From Ponticaulis sp. (GTDB lineage Bacteria; Pseudomonadota; Alphaproteobacteria; Caulobacterales; Hyphomonadaceae), in the NCBI GenBank assembly GCA_002701295.1, contig NZUJ01000094.1, forward strand, positions 1 through 36,341: 36,341 bases of DNA, read 5' to 3'. The position numbers were made by a program, and so were the translations under genes. Below, piece by piece: positions 16,302 to 24,465 of this stretch. Within the stretch, counting starts at the first letter, position 1; each line of letters begins with the position of its first letter. The notes beneath the pieces are model-generated. The model was not told the DNA's origin. It was given only the letters and a program-made list of their open reading frames with translations, and searched no databases.

Positions 16302-16350
16302 GCGGCCAAATGCGGCCATGTCATCGAAAACGCGGCCACGTCCATGGCCA
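16302..16350. repeat. Phased GCGGCCA repeats in the divergent promoter region
   Basis: GCGGCCA occurs at 16302, 16312 and 16332, and ATGGCCA at 16344. The steps are 10, 20 and 12 bases, close to whole turns of the helix. They lie between the HTH-TPR regulator and the membrane protein gene at 16410. Direct repeats on one face of the DNA suggest an operator array for an oligomeric regulator. Confidence 0.55.
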
Positions 16351-16409
16351 CGTATTGAGACCACCATTCGTCCTGAGTGAGCTGATCCCGCACCTTTCGG
16401 GAGATACAC

Positions 16410-17255
16410 ATGAGACCTTTTCCTAACGCTCACTATTATGTCGGCGCTCTGATCGTCATGACGTTTGCAGCCTTCTGGCCAACCTATTTCAGCACTTTCA
16501 CCAAAGCGTCATTTGCCCACCACTTTCATGGTATGACAGCAACGGCCTGGATGGTTCTCCTGATGGTGCAGAACTGGACAATCCATCACCGTCATCGCCG
16601 GGCACACATTTTCGCCGGATGGGCCAGTCTCGGTCTCGTCGCCCTGTTTGCGGCTGGCGGTTTTCTGACGATGCAGGTGATGACCTCAGACACCTCACCT
16701 TTCATGGAAATGTACGGCTTTCGACTGGTGAGCGTCGATTTGCTGGCCACCTTATTCTTCGGCTCGTCATTCGCCCTCGCGCTACGTCATCGCCGCGACC
16801 AGCACCGTCACGCCCGATATATGTTGACGACAATCCTGATCCTTCCTGTTCCTGTCGTTGCGCGGTTCATCATGAATTACATTCCGGGATTTCTCATCAA
16901 CGGACCGGAAGACCTTCCGAACTTCGGCCGGTCGGTGGAACTCTCTATCCTGTTATCCGTCGCGTTTATCGGCGTTCTGATCATCCGGGATATCATCAAC
17001 AAGAAACCAGCCGTGCCGTTCACCTATGGCTTGATCATCTCTCTGCTGGCCTATTCCGGTTATTTCAGCTGGGGCACGACCGAAACCTGGCAGAACATCG
17101 CCCTAAGCTACGGCAACCTGTCTCCCTGGGCGGCATCAATGATCGGCTTTGTCCTAGGTGCCGCTGCAGGTGTGATCGGATGGTATGCCGGCAAACGCCC
17201 GTCCAGACGTCGCAATATGTCCCAATCCTCGCCGGAACTGACCCCGGCAGAATAG
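16410..17255 (+). CDS. Polytopic membrane protein of unknown function
   Basis: I do not recognise the family. The 281-residue protein has about eight hydrophobic helices, for example YVGALIVMTFAAFWPTYF, TAWMVLLMVQNWTI, IFAGWASLGLVALFAAGGF, VELSILLSVAFIGVLII and ASMIGFVLGAAAGVIGWYA. Histidines cluster beside the helices: FAHHFHGM, IHHRHRRAHIFAGW and RHRRDQHRHARYM. Such His-Arg patterns occur in haem or metal-binding membrane proteins, but this is only a resemblance. GGGAGA lies six bases before ATG at 16410. It is divergent from the HTH-TPR regulator and ends at a strong terminator, so it is probably the single gene controlled by that regulator. Confidence 0.7.
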   Translation: MRPFPNAHYYVGALIVMTFAAFWPTYFSTFTKASFAHHFHGMTATAWMVLLMVQNWTIHHRHRRAHIFAGWASLGLVALFAAGGFLTMQVMTSDTSPFMEMYGFRLVSVDLLATLFFGSSFALALRHRRDQHRHARYMLTTILILPVPVVARFIMNYIPGFLINGPEDLPNFGRSVELSILLSVAFIGVLIIRDIINKKPAVPFTYGLIISLLAYSGYFSWGTTETWQNIALSYGNLSPWAASMIGFVLGAAAGVIGWYAGKRPSRRRNMSQSSPELTPAE

Positions 17256-17298
17256 ACTTCGCGCAGGTACCAGCTTGTCTGGACTCGGGGACGCGCAG

Positions 17299-17330
17299 AA
17301 GACCGCTCACAAATGTGAGCGGTCTTTGTT
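17299..17330 (+). terminator. Rho-independent terminator
   Basis: AAGACCGCTCACA and TGTGAGCGGTCTT form a perfect 13-bp stem separated by two bases and followed by TGTTTT. It ends transcription of the membrane protein gene at 16410. Confidence 0.92.
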
Positions 17331-17401
17331 TTCCCATAAAAGAGTTGACCTGACAGCCACGCATGCAAAGGCTCTTCAACCATCTGACGGAAGGACTTCT
17401 C

Positions 17402-18115
17402 ATGAACCGCGCACTTCTGGCATCCTTGCTTCTGCTCGCCTCTTGCGCCAGCACGACGGCTCAACAACCCGCAGAAACCACCATGGTGTTTTCGCCCGGC
17501 GTGGCATGGGTTCTCGAAGGTAAAGGCTGGGCGGAAGAGGCAGAAGCCGTCTTTGCTGATGCCACGGACTATATTCAGGCCGAAGCCGAAACACGCGTGC
17601 CGAAGTCTTGGGCCGTCGTCCTTGATCTCGATGAGACCGTCATCAACAATGTCCAGTATCAGGCCGAACGCGAAACCCTTGGCGAAAGTTATACGTCAGA
17701 AAGCTGGTATGACTGGACCCAGCGCGAGGAAGCCACGCTCGTTCCCGGCGTTGCGGACTTTCTTGCCGCCGTAAACACCGCCGGTGGGCATGTCACCTTC
17801 GTCACCAACCGGTCCGATACTGAACAGCTTGCCACTGAAAACAATCTTGCCGCGCTTGGCCTCACCCGCGGTGAAGACTTCCGCGTGCTCCTGACCCGCG
17901 CCCGTCCTGATGGCGTCAGCGCCAAAGACGCCCGTTACGACATCCTGCCAGCCATGCTGGCGGCACAGGGCTATCCAGACGTCGACATCATTGCCTATCT
18001 GGGTGACAATGTCGGCGACAAGCCAGCCGAAGCTGGCGACTGGACATTCTTCTGCATTGATCAGGGTGCCATGTACGGCGAGCCTTGCGCCGCAGTTCCG
18101 GGCCCGGGCCAGTAA
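17402..18115 (+). CDS. HAD acid phosphatase lipoprotein, e(P4)/class C type
   Basis: These outer-membrane or periplasmic lipoproteins remove phosphate from nucleotides such as NMN and 5'-nucleotides. The 237-residue product has a signal with lipobox LLASC and C15 as the lipidated residue. HAD motifs are VLDLDETVINN (nucleophile and acid Asp), VTFVTNRSD (Ser/Thr motif) and YLGDNVGDKP (distal acidic motif), with the class C hallmark WYDWTQREEA between the first two. Family members usually hold the spacing DLDETV / NR / GDN, as here. ATG at 17402 follows GGAAGGA; the upstream frame adds no signal. It is flanked by terminators on both sides, so it is a single-gene unit for phosphate or nucleotide scavenging. 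Confidence 0.87.
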   Translation: MNRALLASLLLLASCASTTAQQPAETTMVFSPGVAWVLEGKGWAEEAEAVFADATDYIQAEAETRVPKSWAVVLDLDETVINNVQYQAERETLGESYTSESWYDWTQREEATLVPGVADFLAAVNTAGGHVTFVTNRSDTEQLATENNLAALGLTRGEDFRVLLTRARPDGVSAKDARYDILPAMLAAQGYPDVDIIAYLGDNVGDKPAEAGDWTFFCIDQGAMYGEPCAAVPGPGQ

Positions 18116-18144
18116 GCTTTCACCAAAATCACCACCAAAAGAAA

Positions 18145-18171
18145 TGCCCGCCTGCACAAGGCAGACGGGCA
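18145..18171 (+). terminator. Hairpin after the phosphatase gene
   Basis: TGCCCG-C-CTGC and GCAG-A-CGGGCA pair over 10 of 11 positions with a five-base loop, 29 bases after the phosphatase stop codon. The following T run is weak. Confidence 0.6.
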
Positions 18172-18452
18172 GGGCACTCTATTTGGGTTTAGAGAGTTGA
18201 CCCCGAAGCCGGTCCGTGGGCGACAAAACCAGCCCCGGAGTCGATGAAAAGTCTGTGCGCGCGTCCCTCACCCCAGACCTTTCGCAGATTGTTTCGCAAA
18301 TCCATGAATCTCTCACCATCCCCGAAACGGGGGAGGCGGCTAAAAGATTGTCATATTATAAGTTTTCATGTCGTGATGTGGGCCAAACCGACAGTATCGG
18401 TAACGTATGAAATTTCAGCCGGGCATTCCGGCATCGATCAGGGCCTGAGCAC
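18172..18452. other. Gene-free leader region of the two-component operon
   Basis: About 280 bases without a convincing gene. A small CCCCG-AAA-CGGGG hairpin lies at 18320-18332 and an AT-rich patch (TTGTCATATTATAAG) at 18348-18362. The patch could contain a promoter for the sensor kinase gene, but no -35/-10 pair with normal spacing is clear. Confidence 0.4.
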
Positions 18453-20330
18453 ATGTCGTCATATGGATTGTCCATTCCCCCGTATATCAGGTTGATCCTG
18501 CTGATCGCGATCGGGCTTGCGGCATTCCTCATCGCAACATGGCTTGGGATTCAGCCGCCATCCGGCCCGACATGGGACGCGTCTTTATGGCTCAGCCTGT
18601 GGGATGTTCCCGGCACGCTTTGGGTCTCTATCGTCACCGGCTTTCTGGCCTATCTGATTTCCTCATGGGTCTGGGCGCTGAAACCCAATCATATTCCGGC
18701 AATCCTCTTCGCGGCGAGCGGGCTCATGACGCTCGGCTTTTGTTACTCCTCGATTGCCTATGATCTCGCATTTCCTGTGCCTGACGACTCCTTTGCGCTG
18801 GCTGCACGCGTCAACATGCTGACAGCGTCTGGCTTCGGCATCATCATGCCATGCCTTTTTGCCCTGTATCCAAGTCGCCTGCCGGGTTGGCCGGTCGTGA
18901 TCGCGGCCAGCGTTCTCGGCTTCGGCGGCTGGACACTCTTCGCGATTTTCGGGCCGAACCCCAACTATGATTCTGTTCAGCACATCACGTTTTATGAAAT
19001 GCTCGCCATCGTGGCGGTCGTCATCTGGCAGGTATGGGACTCCCGAAAGGAACCAAGACGATACGCCATTGCGATCTGGCTCGGTGTATCCACCATCCTC
19101 GGCTCAGGCGGATTTATCGCCACGGTGGCCGCACCCATAACCTTTGGCTTCTATCCGCTGATCGAACCCAATTACGCCTTCGCCTTTTTCCTGATCATCT
19201 ATTTCGGTCTCGCTATTGGCCTTCTGCGTTATCGTCTCTTCGACCTTGGCACCTGGGCCTACCAGCTTGCCTTCTATGTTTCGGCTGCACTTCTCATGAT
19301 TTTGCTGGACCTCGCACTTGTCAGCGTGATGGCGCTCGATCAGGGACAGGCGATCGGTGTATCGCTTCTGGTGATCGCACTTGGCTATCTCCCCTTTCGG
19401 GACCTCATCTGGCGGCGTCTCATGCGCCCGAAAACCACCAGTGATGATGAGATGTTCCACCGCGTGCTGGATGCCGCGTTGAAACCCAGCGCACTCGACC
19501 GGGCGGCCAGCTGGGAAGCGCTCCTGACCGACAGGTTCCGCCCCCTGCAGGCTGTCCCCATCACGCCCACAGGCGAAGCTGCCCACATCGATACCGAGGG
19601 TCTGTCTCTCTATATCCCACCGGTCGGAGAAGCCTCTGCCCTCCTCCTGCAATATCCCGGCAATGGTCGCACGCTATTCTCGCCGTCAGATGTAGCCCTC
19701 GCCCGCCATCTCACCAGCATGCTTCAATATGCCAAAGAAAGCCGCGACGCCTATGACCGCGGCGTGACGGAGGAGCGCACCCGCATTGCGCGGGATATTC
19801 ATGACAATATTGGCGCACAGCTCATGCGGGCGCTTCATTCCGAGCGTCAGGAGCGTAAGGATACGATGATCCGCGAAACTCTGGCCGATCTGCGGGATGT
19901 CATCAACAACGCACAAAGCCCCGTCCTGCCACTGGACGATATGCTGGCCGATCTGCGCGCTGAAACCGCTGACCGGCTCGAACCGCATGGCATCAACCTT
20001 ATCTGGACGCTCGAAACCACAACCGAAGTACCGCTTTCGCCCAGCTATATTCATGCGATCCGCTCTTTTGTGCGGGAAGCCGCCAGCAATGCCATCAAAC
20101 ATTCAGGGGCGACCGAATTCAGTGTCATGATTGACGTCAACGCTGATCAGCTGAACATTCATCTTCGGGATAATGGTCGCGGCTATGACGTAGAAACAAT
20201 TACGCTTGGTCAGGGGCTGGGAAATATGAAGTCACGCATGGAAGGCCTTCACGGCTCGCTTTCCATGACATCAGATGGCTCAGGCACCGTGCTTTCGGCC
20301 AATCTGCCAATGGGGGACACGCCATCATGA
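18453..20330 (+). CDS. Sensor histidine kinase, HisKA_3 (NarX/DesK) type
   Basis: The 625-residue product starts with about ten hydrophobic helices over residues 8-310, an unusual size for a DesK-type sensor, whose membrane part usually has four to six helices. A linker of about 110 residues resembles a GAF-like segment (LLTDRFRPLQAVPITPTGEA to FSPSDVALARHLTSMLQ). The HisKA_3 dimerisation box TEERTRIARDIHDNIGAQLM carries the phospho-acceptor H450. The ATPase domain shows VREAASNAIKHSGA (N box), LRDNGRGYD (G1) and GLGNMKSRMEGLHGSL (G2). The stop overlaps the response regulator start by four bases. The large membrane sensor suggests a lipid or membrane-state signal; the true signal is unknown. 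Confidence 0.88.
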   Translation: MSSYGLSIPPYIRLILLIAIGLAAFLIATWLGIQPPSGPTWDASLWLSLWDVPGTLWVSIVTGFLAYLISSWVWALKPNHIPAILFAASGLMTLGFCYSSIAYDLAFPVPDDSFALAARVNMLTASGFGIIMPCLFALYPSRLPGWPVVIAASVLGFGGWTLFAIFGPNPNYDSVQHITFYEMLAIVAVVIWQVWDSRKEPRRYAIAIWLGVSTILGSGGFIATVAAPITFGFYPLIEPNYAFAFFLIIYFGLAIGLLRYRLFDLGTWAYQLAFYVSAALLMILLDLALVSVMALDQGQAIGVSLLVIALGYLPFRDLIWRRLMRPKTTSDDEMFHRVLDAALKPSALDRAASWEALLTDRFRPLQAVPITPTGEAAHIDTEGLSLYIPPVGEASALLLQYPGNGRTLFSPSDVALARHLTSMLQYAKESRDAYDRGVTEERTRIARDIHDNIGAQLMRALHSERQERKDTMIRETLADLRDVINNAQSPVLPLDDMLADLRAETADRLEPHGINLIWTLETTTEVPLSPSYIHAIRSFVREAASNAIKHSGATEFSVMIDVNADQLNIHLRDNGRGYDVETITLGQGLGNMKSRMEGLHGSLSMTSDGSGTVLSANLPMGDTPS

Positions 20331-20971
20331 AACGGGTTCTGATCGTCGAAGACGTCACCGAAACGCGGGACTGGCTGGAAGAAGCCACTTTGGAAGCCTT
20401 CCCGGACTCGGATATTTTCGAATCCAGGAATGTTCGCGAAGCGCTCTTCTCCGTAAAAGGTCACAAATTCGATCTCGGCATTATCGATCTGGGTCTCCCG
20501 GATGGGTCCGGCACACAGGTAATCAGCGCCCTGTCCGACACCCAGCCCGAGGCGATCACGATCGTCGCGACCGTTATGGGCGATGACGCGTCAGTTGTCG
20601 CCGCACTCTCGGCCGGCGCCAAAGGTTACCTACTGAAAGACTCTCCAAAAGAGGTGTTTGTCCGCCATCTGAGACAGATTGAACAAGGCATTCCGGCGCT
20701 TTCACCCTCCATTGCCCGACGCATTCTGGATCACTTCAGAAAGACAGTCGTCACAACAGAGACGGACGTGGAGGCGAACCTCACCCCGCGGGAGAAAGAC
20801 GTCCTCGGCCTGATTGGCAGGGGGCTCAGAAATTCCGAAGCGGCCAAAGCGCTCGGCCTTTCAGAAAGCACCGTCGCAAGCCACATCAAGTCCATTTACG
20901 GCAAGCTTGGTATATCCTCGCGCGCGGAAGCCGCCCTTCAGGCCGCCCGTCTTGGCCTCACAGACACTTAA
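20327..20971 (+). CDS. NarL/FixJ family response regulator
   Basis: A 214-residue DNA-binding response regulator. The receiver domain has acidic residues near the start (VLIVEDVTETRDW), the phospho-acceptor D54 in IIDLGLPDGSG, and the conserved Lys in SAGAKGYLLKDSP. The LuxR-type helix-turn-helix covers residues of about 145-210 (NLTPREKDVLGLIGRGLRN, then SEAAKALGLSESTVASHIKSIYGKLGI). It overlaps the kinase gene as ATGA, so the two are a cognate pair produced together. It shares its last bases with the end of the convergent thioesterase gene. Targets are not evident; the thioesterase and TSUP genes are the nearest. Confidence 0.92.
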   Translation: MKRVLIVEDVTETRDWLEEATLEAFPDSDIFESRNVREALFSVKGHKFDLGIIDLGLPDGSGTQVISALSDTQPEAITIVATVMGDDASVVAALSAGAKGYLLKDSPKEVFVRHLRQIEQGIPALSPSIARRILDHFRKTVVTTETDVEANLTPREKDVLGLIGRGLRNSEAAKALGLSESTVASHIKSIYGKLGISSRAEAALQAARLGLTDT

Positions 20972-21771
20972 CTCTGGTCAGGCATAGGGCGGCACATCAG
21001 CTGACTGCCACCACTGGCCAGCAGCCTGCCGCTTTCATCCCAGGTCGCGCCCTTCCCGCCAAGAAAACCCATCGCGCCCTCTTCACAGGTCGCATGGCCA
21101 AACAACCAGTCCTGTTCGGTCGCAAACCGATGAAACTGCACATAAAGGTCCAGGCTCGGCGCCATATATTTCAGCCCCTCACGGCCATACCGCATAAAGT
21201 TCGCAGGCCAGGGCAAGGTATCGATCAGCACGAGCGAGCGCATGGCATCCTGAAAATGGTTTTCCGGCTGACAATCGAGAAACCGATACCAGCACCCCCA
21301 CTCAGATTTACCTGAAGGCTCGCCGCTTGCCATGAGGTCATCTTCAAACCGACATTCGAAATTATCCCAGAATCTGAACGTCGACTCGCGTTTGGTTTCG
21401 GTCAGTTCATCGGGAAGTATTTTGAAAGGCGGCAGGCTGTCCTGATGTTCAAATCCGTCTTGTTCATTGGCGGTGATCACCTGCGCCTGAAGCAGTTTCC
21501 GATCATTCTGAACCATCTCAACGGTATAGACGCCCGTATTACGACCCACACGAACCGGCGTCACGCTCAGATCAACCTCATCAAACGCGCCAACACCAAG
21601 ATACATGGCGTAAAAGCTGACCGGCTGACTGAAAGGCGTCATCTGCGCGACAGCATTCATTGCGATGGCAGACAGATAGCCACCATTCGGCCCCCAGATC
21701 TCCCAATCCTGATGGATCCGGCCTTTGAAACGGCCCGCCTCGCCCGTCAGCTTGCAGTGTTCCAGCAGCAT
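20968..21771 (-). CDS. Acyl-CoA thioesterase, double hotdog fold (TesB-like)
   Basis: Hydrolyses acyl-CoA to free acid and CoA. The 267-residue product shows two hotdog halves. The first has WGPNGGYLSAIAMNAVAQM, FYAMYLGVGAFDEVDLSVTPVRVGRNTGVYTVEMVQ and AQVITANE. The second has YMAPSLDLYVQFHRFATEQDWLFGHATCEEGAMGFLGGKGATWDESGRLLASGGSQLM. ATG at 21771 was chosen for GAGAGGA just upstream and because the longer frame adds only a Cys- and Arg-rich segment without family similarity. Tail-to-tail overlap with the response regulator means antisense transcription could couple the two. The fold is secure; chain-length preference cannot be told. Confidence 0.85.
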   Translation of the reverse strand: MLLEHCKLTGEAGRFKGRIHQDWEIWGPNGGYLSAIAMNAVAQMTPFSQPVSFYAMYLGVGAFDEVDLSVTPVRVGRNTGVYTVEMVQNDRKLLQAQVITANEQDGFEHQDSLPPFKILPDELTETKRESTFRFWDNFECRFEDDLMASGEPSGKSEWGCWYRFLDCQPENHFQDAMRSLVLIDTLPWPANFMRYGREGLKYMAPSLDLYVQFHRFATEQDWLFGHATCEEGAMGFLGGKGATWDESGRLLASGGSQLMCRPMPDQS

Positions 21772-21952
21772 ATCCTCTCCCCCGGCTTGATCACCAAAAT
21801 ATCTGACACGGACAGGCGAGCAGGTAAATTTGGTCAATAAAGCCTGCTGACAAAAACGTGTTCGCGTCATTCAATCGCTACGTCAGCTTGGCACAACCGG
21901 GAGACTTGGATAGTCAATCTGCTTGGGGCAATCCAGATCTCATGGAGTTCAC

Positions 21953-22717
21953 TTGAACTTTCTTCTCGTCATTGGTTTCGCGCTTGTCGCGCTCATCTAT
22001 TCGAGCGTCGGATTCGGTGGCGGCTCGACCTACACGGCACTTCTGGTCTTTTCCGGCGTCGAGATTTTTCTGGTCCCGATCATCTCGCTCATCTGCAACC
22101 TGATGGTCACAAGTTCTGGCGTCTGGAAGAGCTGGCGCGCCGGTCTGTATGAGAATTCAGGCGCGCTCTACATTCTCGCCTTTTCTGTTCCGGCCGCTTT
22201 TCTGGGCGGCATCACGCCAATCAGCCGGGAAATGCTGATCCTGGTCCTGGGCTTTGCCTTATTGATCGCCGGGCTCCAGCTTGGTTGGACCACTTTCTCG
22301 GTCAGAGCGCCTGATGCTGACATAAAACGATCCGTTCCACCTATAGCCGCCCCGATTATTGGTGCCGCCGTTGGCTATCTCTCAGGTGTGGTCGGCATAG
22401 GTGGCGGCATATTTCTCGCGCCCATCCTGCATCTTGTGGGCTGGTCCAGCCCGCGCCGCATCGCTGCGCTTGCCAGCGCCTATATTGCCGCGAATTCCAT
22501 CGCCGGGTTCGCTGGCAAATTCCTGGCCATCCCCCCGGAGGTCGACAAGACGCAGATTTTTGAATTCTGGCCGCTCATCCCAGCCGTCATTATCGCCAGC
22601 TGGTTTGGTCACAAGTTCATGCTGGGCGTCTTCCCCGAACGTGCCGTGAAAGGCATAACGGCCATCCTGATTCTGATCGTCGCCATCCGCCTTCTCATCC
22701 GCTCCTTCACAGGTTGA
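21953..22717 (+). CDS. TSUP family transporter (TauE/SafE)
   Basis: These membrane permeases move sulfite, sulfonates, sulfoacetate or small organic anions. The 254-residue product has eight predicted membrane helices in two similar halves, each opening with a glycine motif: SVGFGGGSTYTALLVF near the start and VVGIGGGIFLAPILHL after the middle. This internal repeat is diagnostic. The TTG at 21953 follows GGAG by five or six bases and puts the first helix at the N-terminus; a longer start at 21923 is possible. The next gene, an O-methyltransferase, starts four bases after its stop, so they form one operon. The substrate is unknown. Confidence 0.87.
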   Translation: MNFLLVIGFALVALIYSSVGFGGGSTYTALLVFSGVEIFLVPIISLICNLMVTSSGVWKSWRAGLYENSGALYILAFSVPAAFLGGITPISREMLILVLGFALLIAGLQLGWTTFSVRAPDADIKRSVPPIAAPIIGAAVGYLSGVVGIGGGIFLAPILHLVGWSSPRRIAALASAYIAANSIAGFAGKFLAIPPEVDKTQIFEFWPLIPAVIIASWFGHKFMLGVFPERAVKGITAILILIVAIRLLIRSFTG

Positions 22718-22721
22718 TCTC

Positions 22722-23390
22722 ATGACTGACCAGAAAACAACCGCCCTGACAGAAGCCTATCTGGAAGACAAACTTCTTCCGGATGACCCTGTCCTGACCG
22801 CAGCACTGGAGCGCCAGACGGCTGCCGGATTGCCGCCGATCGCCGTTTCGCCATTGCAGGGCGCCTTCCTTCAGATCATTGCCCAGTCAATCGGTGCGAA
22901 GCGCATCTTGGAGCTCGGCACACTTGCGGGCTATTCAACAATCTGGCTCGCACGCGGGCTGGCAGAAGGCGGCAAGGTGGTGACCCTGGAACTACAGGAC
23001 GTAAACGCCGACATTGCCGAACAGAATTTTGAGGCGGCAGCCATTACGCACCTCATCGACATCAAACGCGGCGACGCCCACAAGACACTCAACATCATGA
23101 TCAATGATGGCGTCGCGCCCTTCGATCTTGTTTTCATGGACAATGACAAGCTCAACTATCCAACCTATCTGGAACAGGTTCTGCACCTTTCCCGGCCCGG
23201 CACACTCATCATCGCCGATAATGTCGTCAGAGATGGGAAGATTACAAATGCCGACAGCACAGACCCGTCCATCAAGGGCGTCAGACGCTTTTTCGACGCG
23301 CTGAAAGATCATCCGCGCCTCACCATGACGAGCCTTCAGACGGTTGGTGCCAAAGGCTATGACGGTTTCGCCATGATGTTGGTCAAGTAG
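22722..23390 (+). CDS. SAM-dependent O-methyltransferase (catechol/caffeoyl-CoA type)
   Basis: Class I methyltransferase of the Methyltransf_3 group that methylates hydroxyl groups of small phenols, 222 residues. Motif I ILELGTLAGYSTIWLARGL binds SAM, followed by GKVVTLELQDVN with the acidic ribose contact, and the metal-binding pair FDLVFMDNDKLNYPTYLEQVL and GTLIIADNVVRDGKI, where the Asp residues hold a divalent cation in this family. The start lies four bases after the TSUP gene stop, so export or import of the substrate or product by that permease is a reasonable guess. The exact phenolic substrate is not readable. Confidence 0.88.
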   Translation: MTDQKTTALTEAYLEDKLLPDDPVLTAALERQTAAGLPPIAVSPLQGAFLQIIAQSIGAKRILELGTLAGYSTIWLARGLAEGGKVVTLELQDVNADIAEQNFEAAAITHLIDIKRGDAHKTLNIMINDGVAPFDLVFMDNDKLNYPTYLEQVLHLSRPGTLIIADNVVRDGKITNADSTDPSIKGVRRFFDALKDHPRLTMTSLQTVGAKGYDGFAMMLVK

Positions 23391-23392
23391 GC

Positions 23393-23728
23393 TCAGATCA
23401 ACTCGGCTGAGTGCGCCAGTTTCCAGAAATCCATTCGCTCCTTCAGGGTGGAATTCATGAAAGCTGCGGGCAAATCCTCTGGCATCACTTCGAGAACCTC
23501 AAAAGAGAAGGCGCTCTCGCCATGCGCGCCCCACGCTGCGCGGAAGCTCTTGCTGATCAATGGATCATTCACAGCTGCAAAACTCATCCTGTTCCAGATG
23601 GCACCCAGATTCCGTGTCTTGCCGACCCAAACCTCATCAGACGTAGTACAGCGGATCAGATAAATTCCTGCACTGGCGTCTCGTTTCTGAAACGCTTCCT
23701 TCGCGGCGCGACGTGATTGCTTATCCAT
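23393..23728 (-). CDS. Small GIY-YIG domain protein
   Basis: The 111-residue product carries a compact GIY-YIG-type domain: AGIYLIRCTTSDEVWVGKTRNLGAIWNRMSFA, in which GIY and WVG hold the two signature strands and R/N follow on helix 1. The rest, FRAAWGAHGESAFSFEVLEVM then TLKERMDFWKLA, matches the GIY-YIG family of small alphaproteobacterial proteins. The usual distal catalytic Glu could be the one in FSFEVLEV. ATG at 23728 was chosen because it starts MDKQSRRAAKEAF, typical of the family. It is divergent from the DUF2239 gene and both share a pair of operator-like repeats. A nuclease role is family knowledge; target and purpose are unknown. Confidence 0.75.
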   Translation of the reverse strand: MDKQSRRAAKEAFQKRDASAGIYLIRCTTSDEVWVGKTRNLGAIWNRMSFAAVNDPLISKSFRAAWGAHGESAFSFEVLEVMPEDLPAAFMNSTLKERMDFWKLAHSAELI

Positions 23729-23736
23729 AGCAAGCC

Positions 23737-23781
23737 CCTTTTTACCCGGGCGTAATTGACTCCTTTTTACCCGGGTGTAAA
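23737..23781. promoter_or_regulatory. Duplicated operators between GIY-YIG and DUF2239 genes
   Basis: CCTTTTTACCCGGGYGTAA occurs twice in direct orientation, at 23737-23755 (C at Y) and 23762-23780 (T at Y), 25 bases apart. The second copy holds a perfect palindrome, TTTAC-CCGGGT-GTAAA (23766-23781). The pair sits 8-25 bases upstream of the GIY-YIG start and 24 bases before the DUF2239 start. A TetR-like repressor is a plausible binder, but none is encoded next to it. Confidence 0.7.
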
Positions 23782-23804
23782 TAGCCGAGTTGAGAGGAAT
23801 GCTT

Positions 23805-24344
23805 ATGGACCACACACTTCACATCTTTCGCGGCCCTGTCCGAATCATGTCGGGAAAGCTGGCAGAGATCTGGGACGCTCTCGAAACCGAACGGGCCTAT
23901 ACGCCGCACGACCTTCTGGCCTTTTCGGCAGAAACGGGCCGGGTTGTTGATCTGCCCGTGTCCAGACCGATCTCCGCAAGGGAGGAAACGCAGAATGAGG
24001 TTGAACAACCTGCCCGGCGCGGTCGTCCCAAACTCGGTGTCGTCTCCCGAGAGATAACCCTCCTCCCGCGCCACTGGGACTGGCTTGCCAGTCAGCGCGG
24101 CGGTGCGTCTGCGACTTTGCGGCGCCTGATCGATGACGCAAGAAAGGCTTCAGACGCAACCACCTCCCTGCGACAGAGGCAAACAGCCGCCTATACCTTC
24201 ATGAATGCTATGGCGGGCAATTTTCCGGGCTATGAAGAGGCGCTTCGCAGCCTCTATCGCAATGATGAAGCGGATTTCCGCGCAAAAATCATGAATTGGC
24301 CGCGCGATATTCGCGATACCGCTCTCTGCTATGCCTATCCCTGA
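23805..24344 (+). CDS. DUF2239 family protein
   Basis: A 179-residue protein of unknown function found mainly in proteobacteria. The diagnostic core RRGRPKLGVVSREITLLPRHWDWLASQRGGASATLRRLIDDARK lies at about residues 70-115. It resembles a ribbon-helix-helix or short DNA-binding element (arginine-rich GRPK followed by a helix pair), and FMNAMAGNFPGYEEALRSLYRNDEADF follows. ATG at 23805 has AGAGGA six bases upstream. It is divergent from a GIY-YIG gene and shares its duplicated operators, so the two probably form one regulated unit. The family has no assigned role; a DNA-related function is only a guess from the basic core. Confidence 0.85.
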   Translation: MDHTLHIFRGPVRIMSGKLAEIWDALETERAYTPHDLLAFSAETGRVVDLPVSRPISAREETQNEVEQPARRGRPKLGVVSREITLLPRHWDWLASQRGGASATLRRLIDDARKASDATTSLRQRQTAAYTFMNAMAGNFPGYEEALRSLYRNDEADFRAKIMNWPRDIRDTALCYAYP

Positions 24345-24465
24345 GCCTATAACGCTGTTCCTGACCTAGCGAGAACGTGAAGCGCCGAAAGGTCAGCGAG
24401 TCTCGCCAGTTTTCGCCTTTGGATTATACTCATCTCAGGGACAGATACAGAGGAAGGAAACGCCA

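Noticed and set aside
16302..16350. Reading the GCGGCCA cluster as a CRISPR array
   Set aside because: Units are 7 bp with spacers of 3-13 bases, far too short, and there are no cas genes.
18216..18410. 64-codon frame in the leader of the two-component operon
   Set aside because: No ribosome site, no recognisable motif, and it ends in unstructured promoter-like DNA.
21872..21952. Sigma-54-type promoter (TTGGCAC) before the TSUP gene
   Set aside because: The required GC element at the -12 position with proper spacing is missing.
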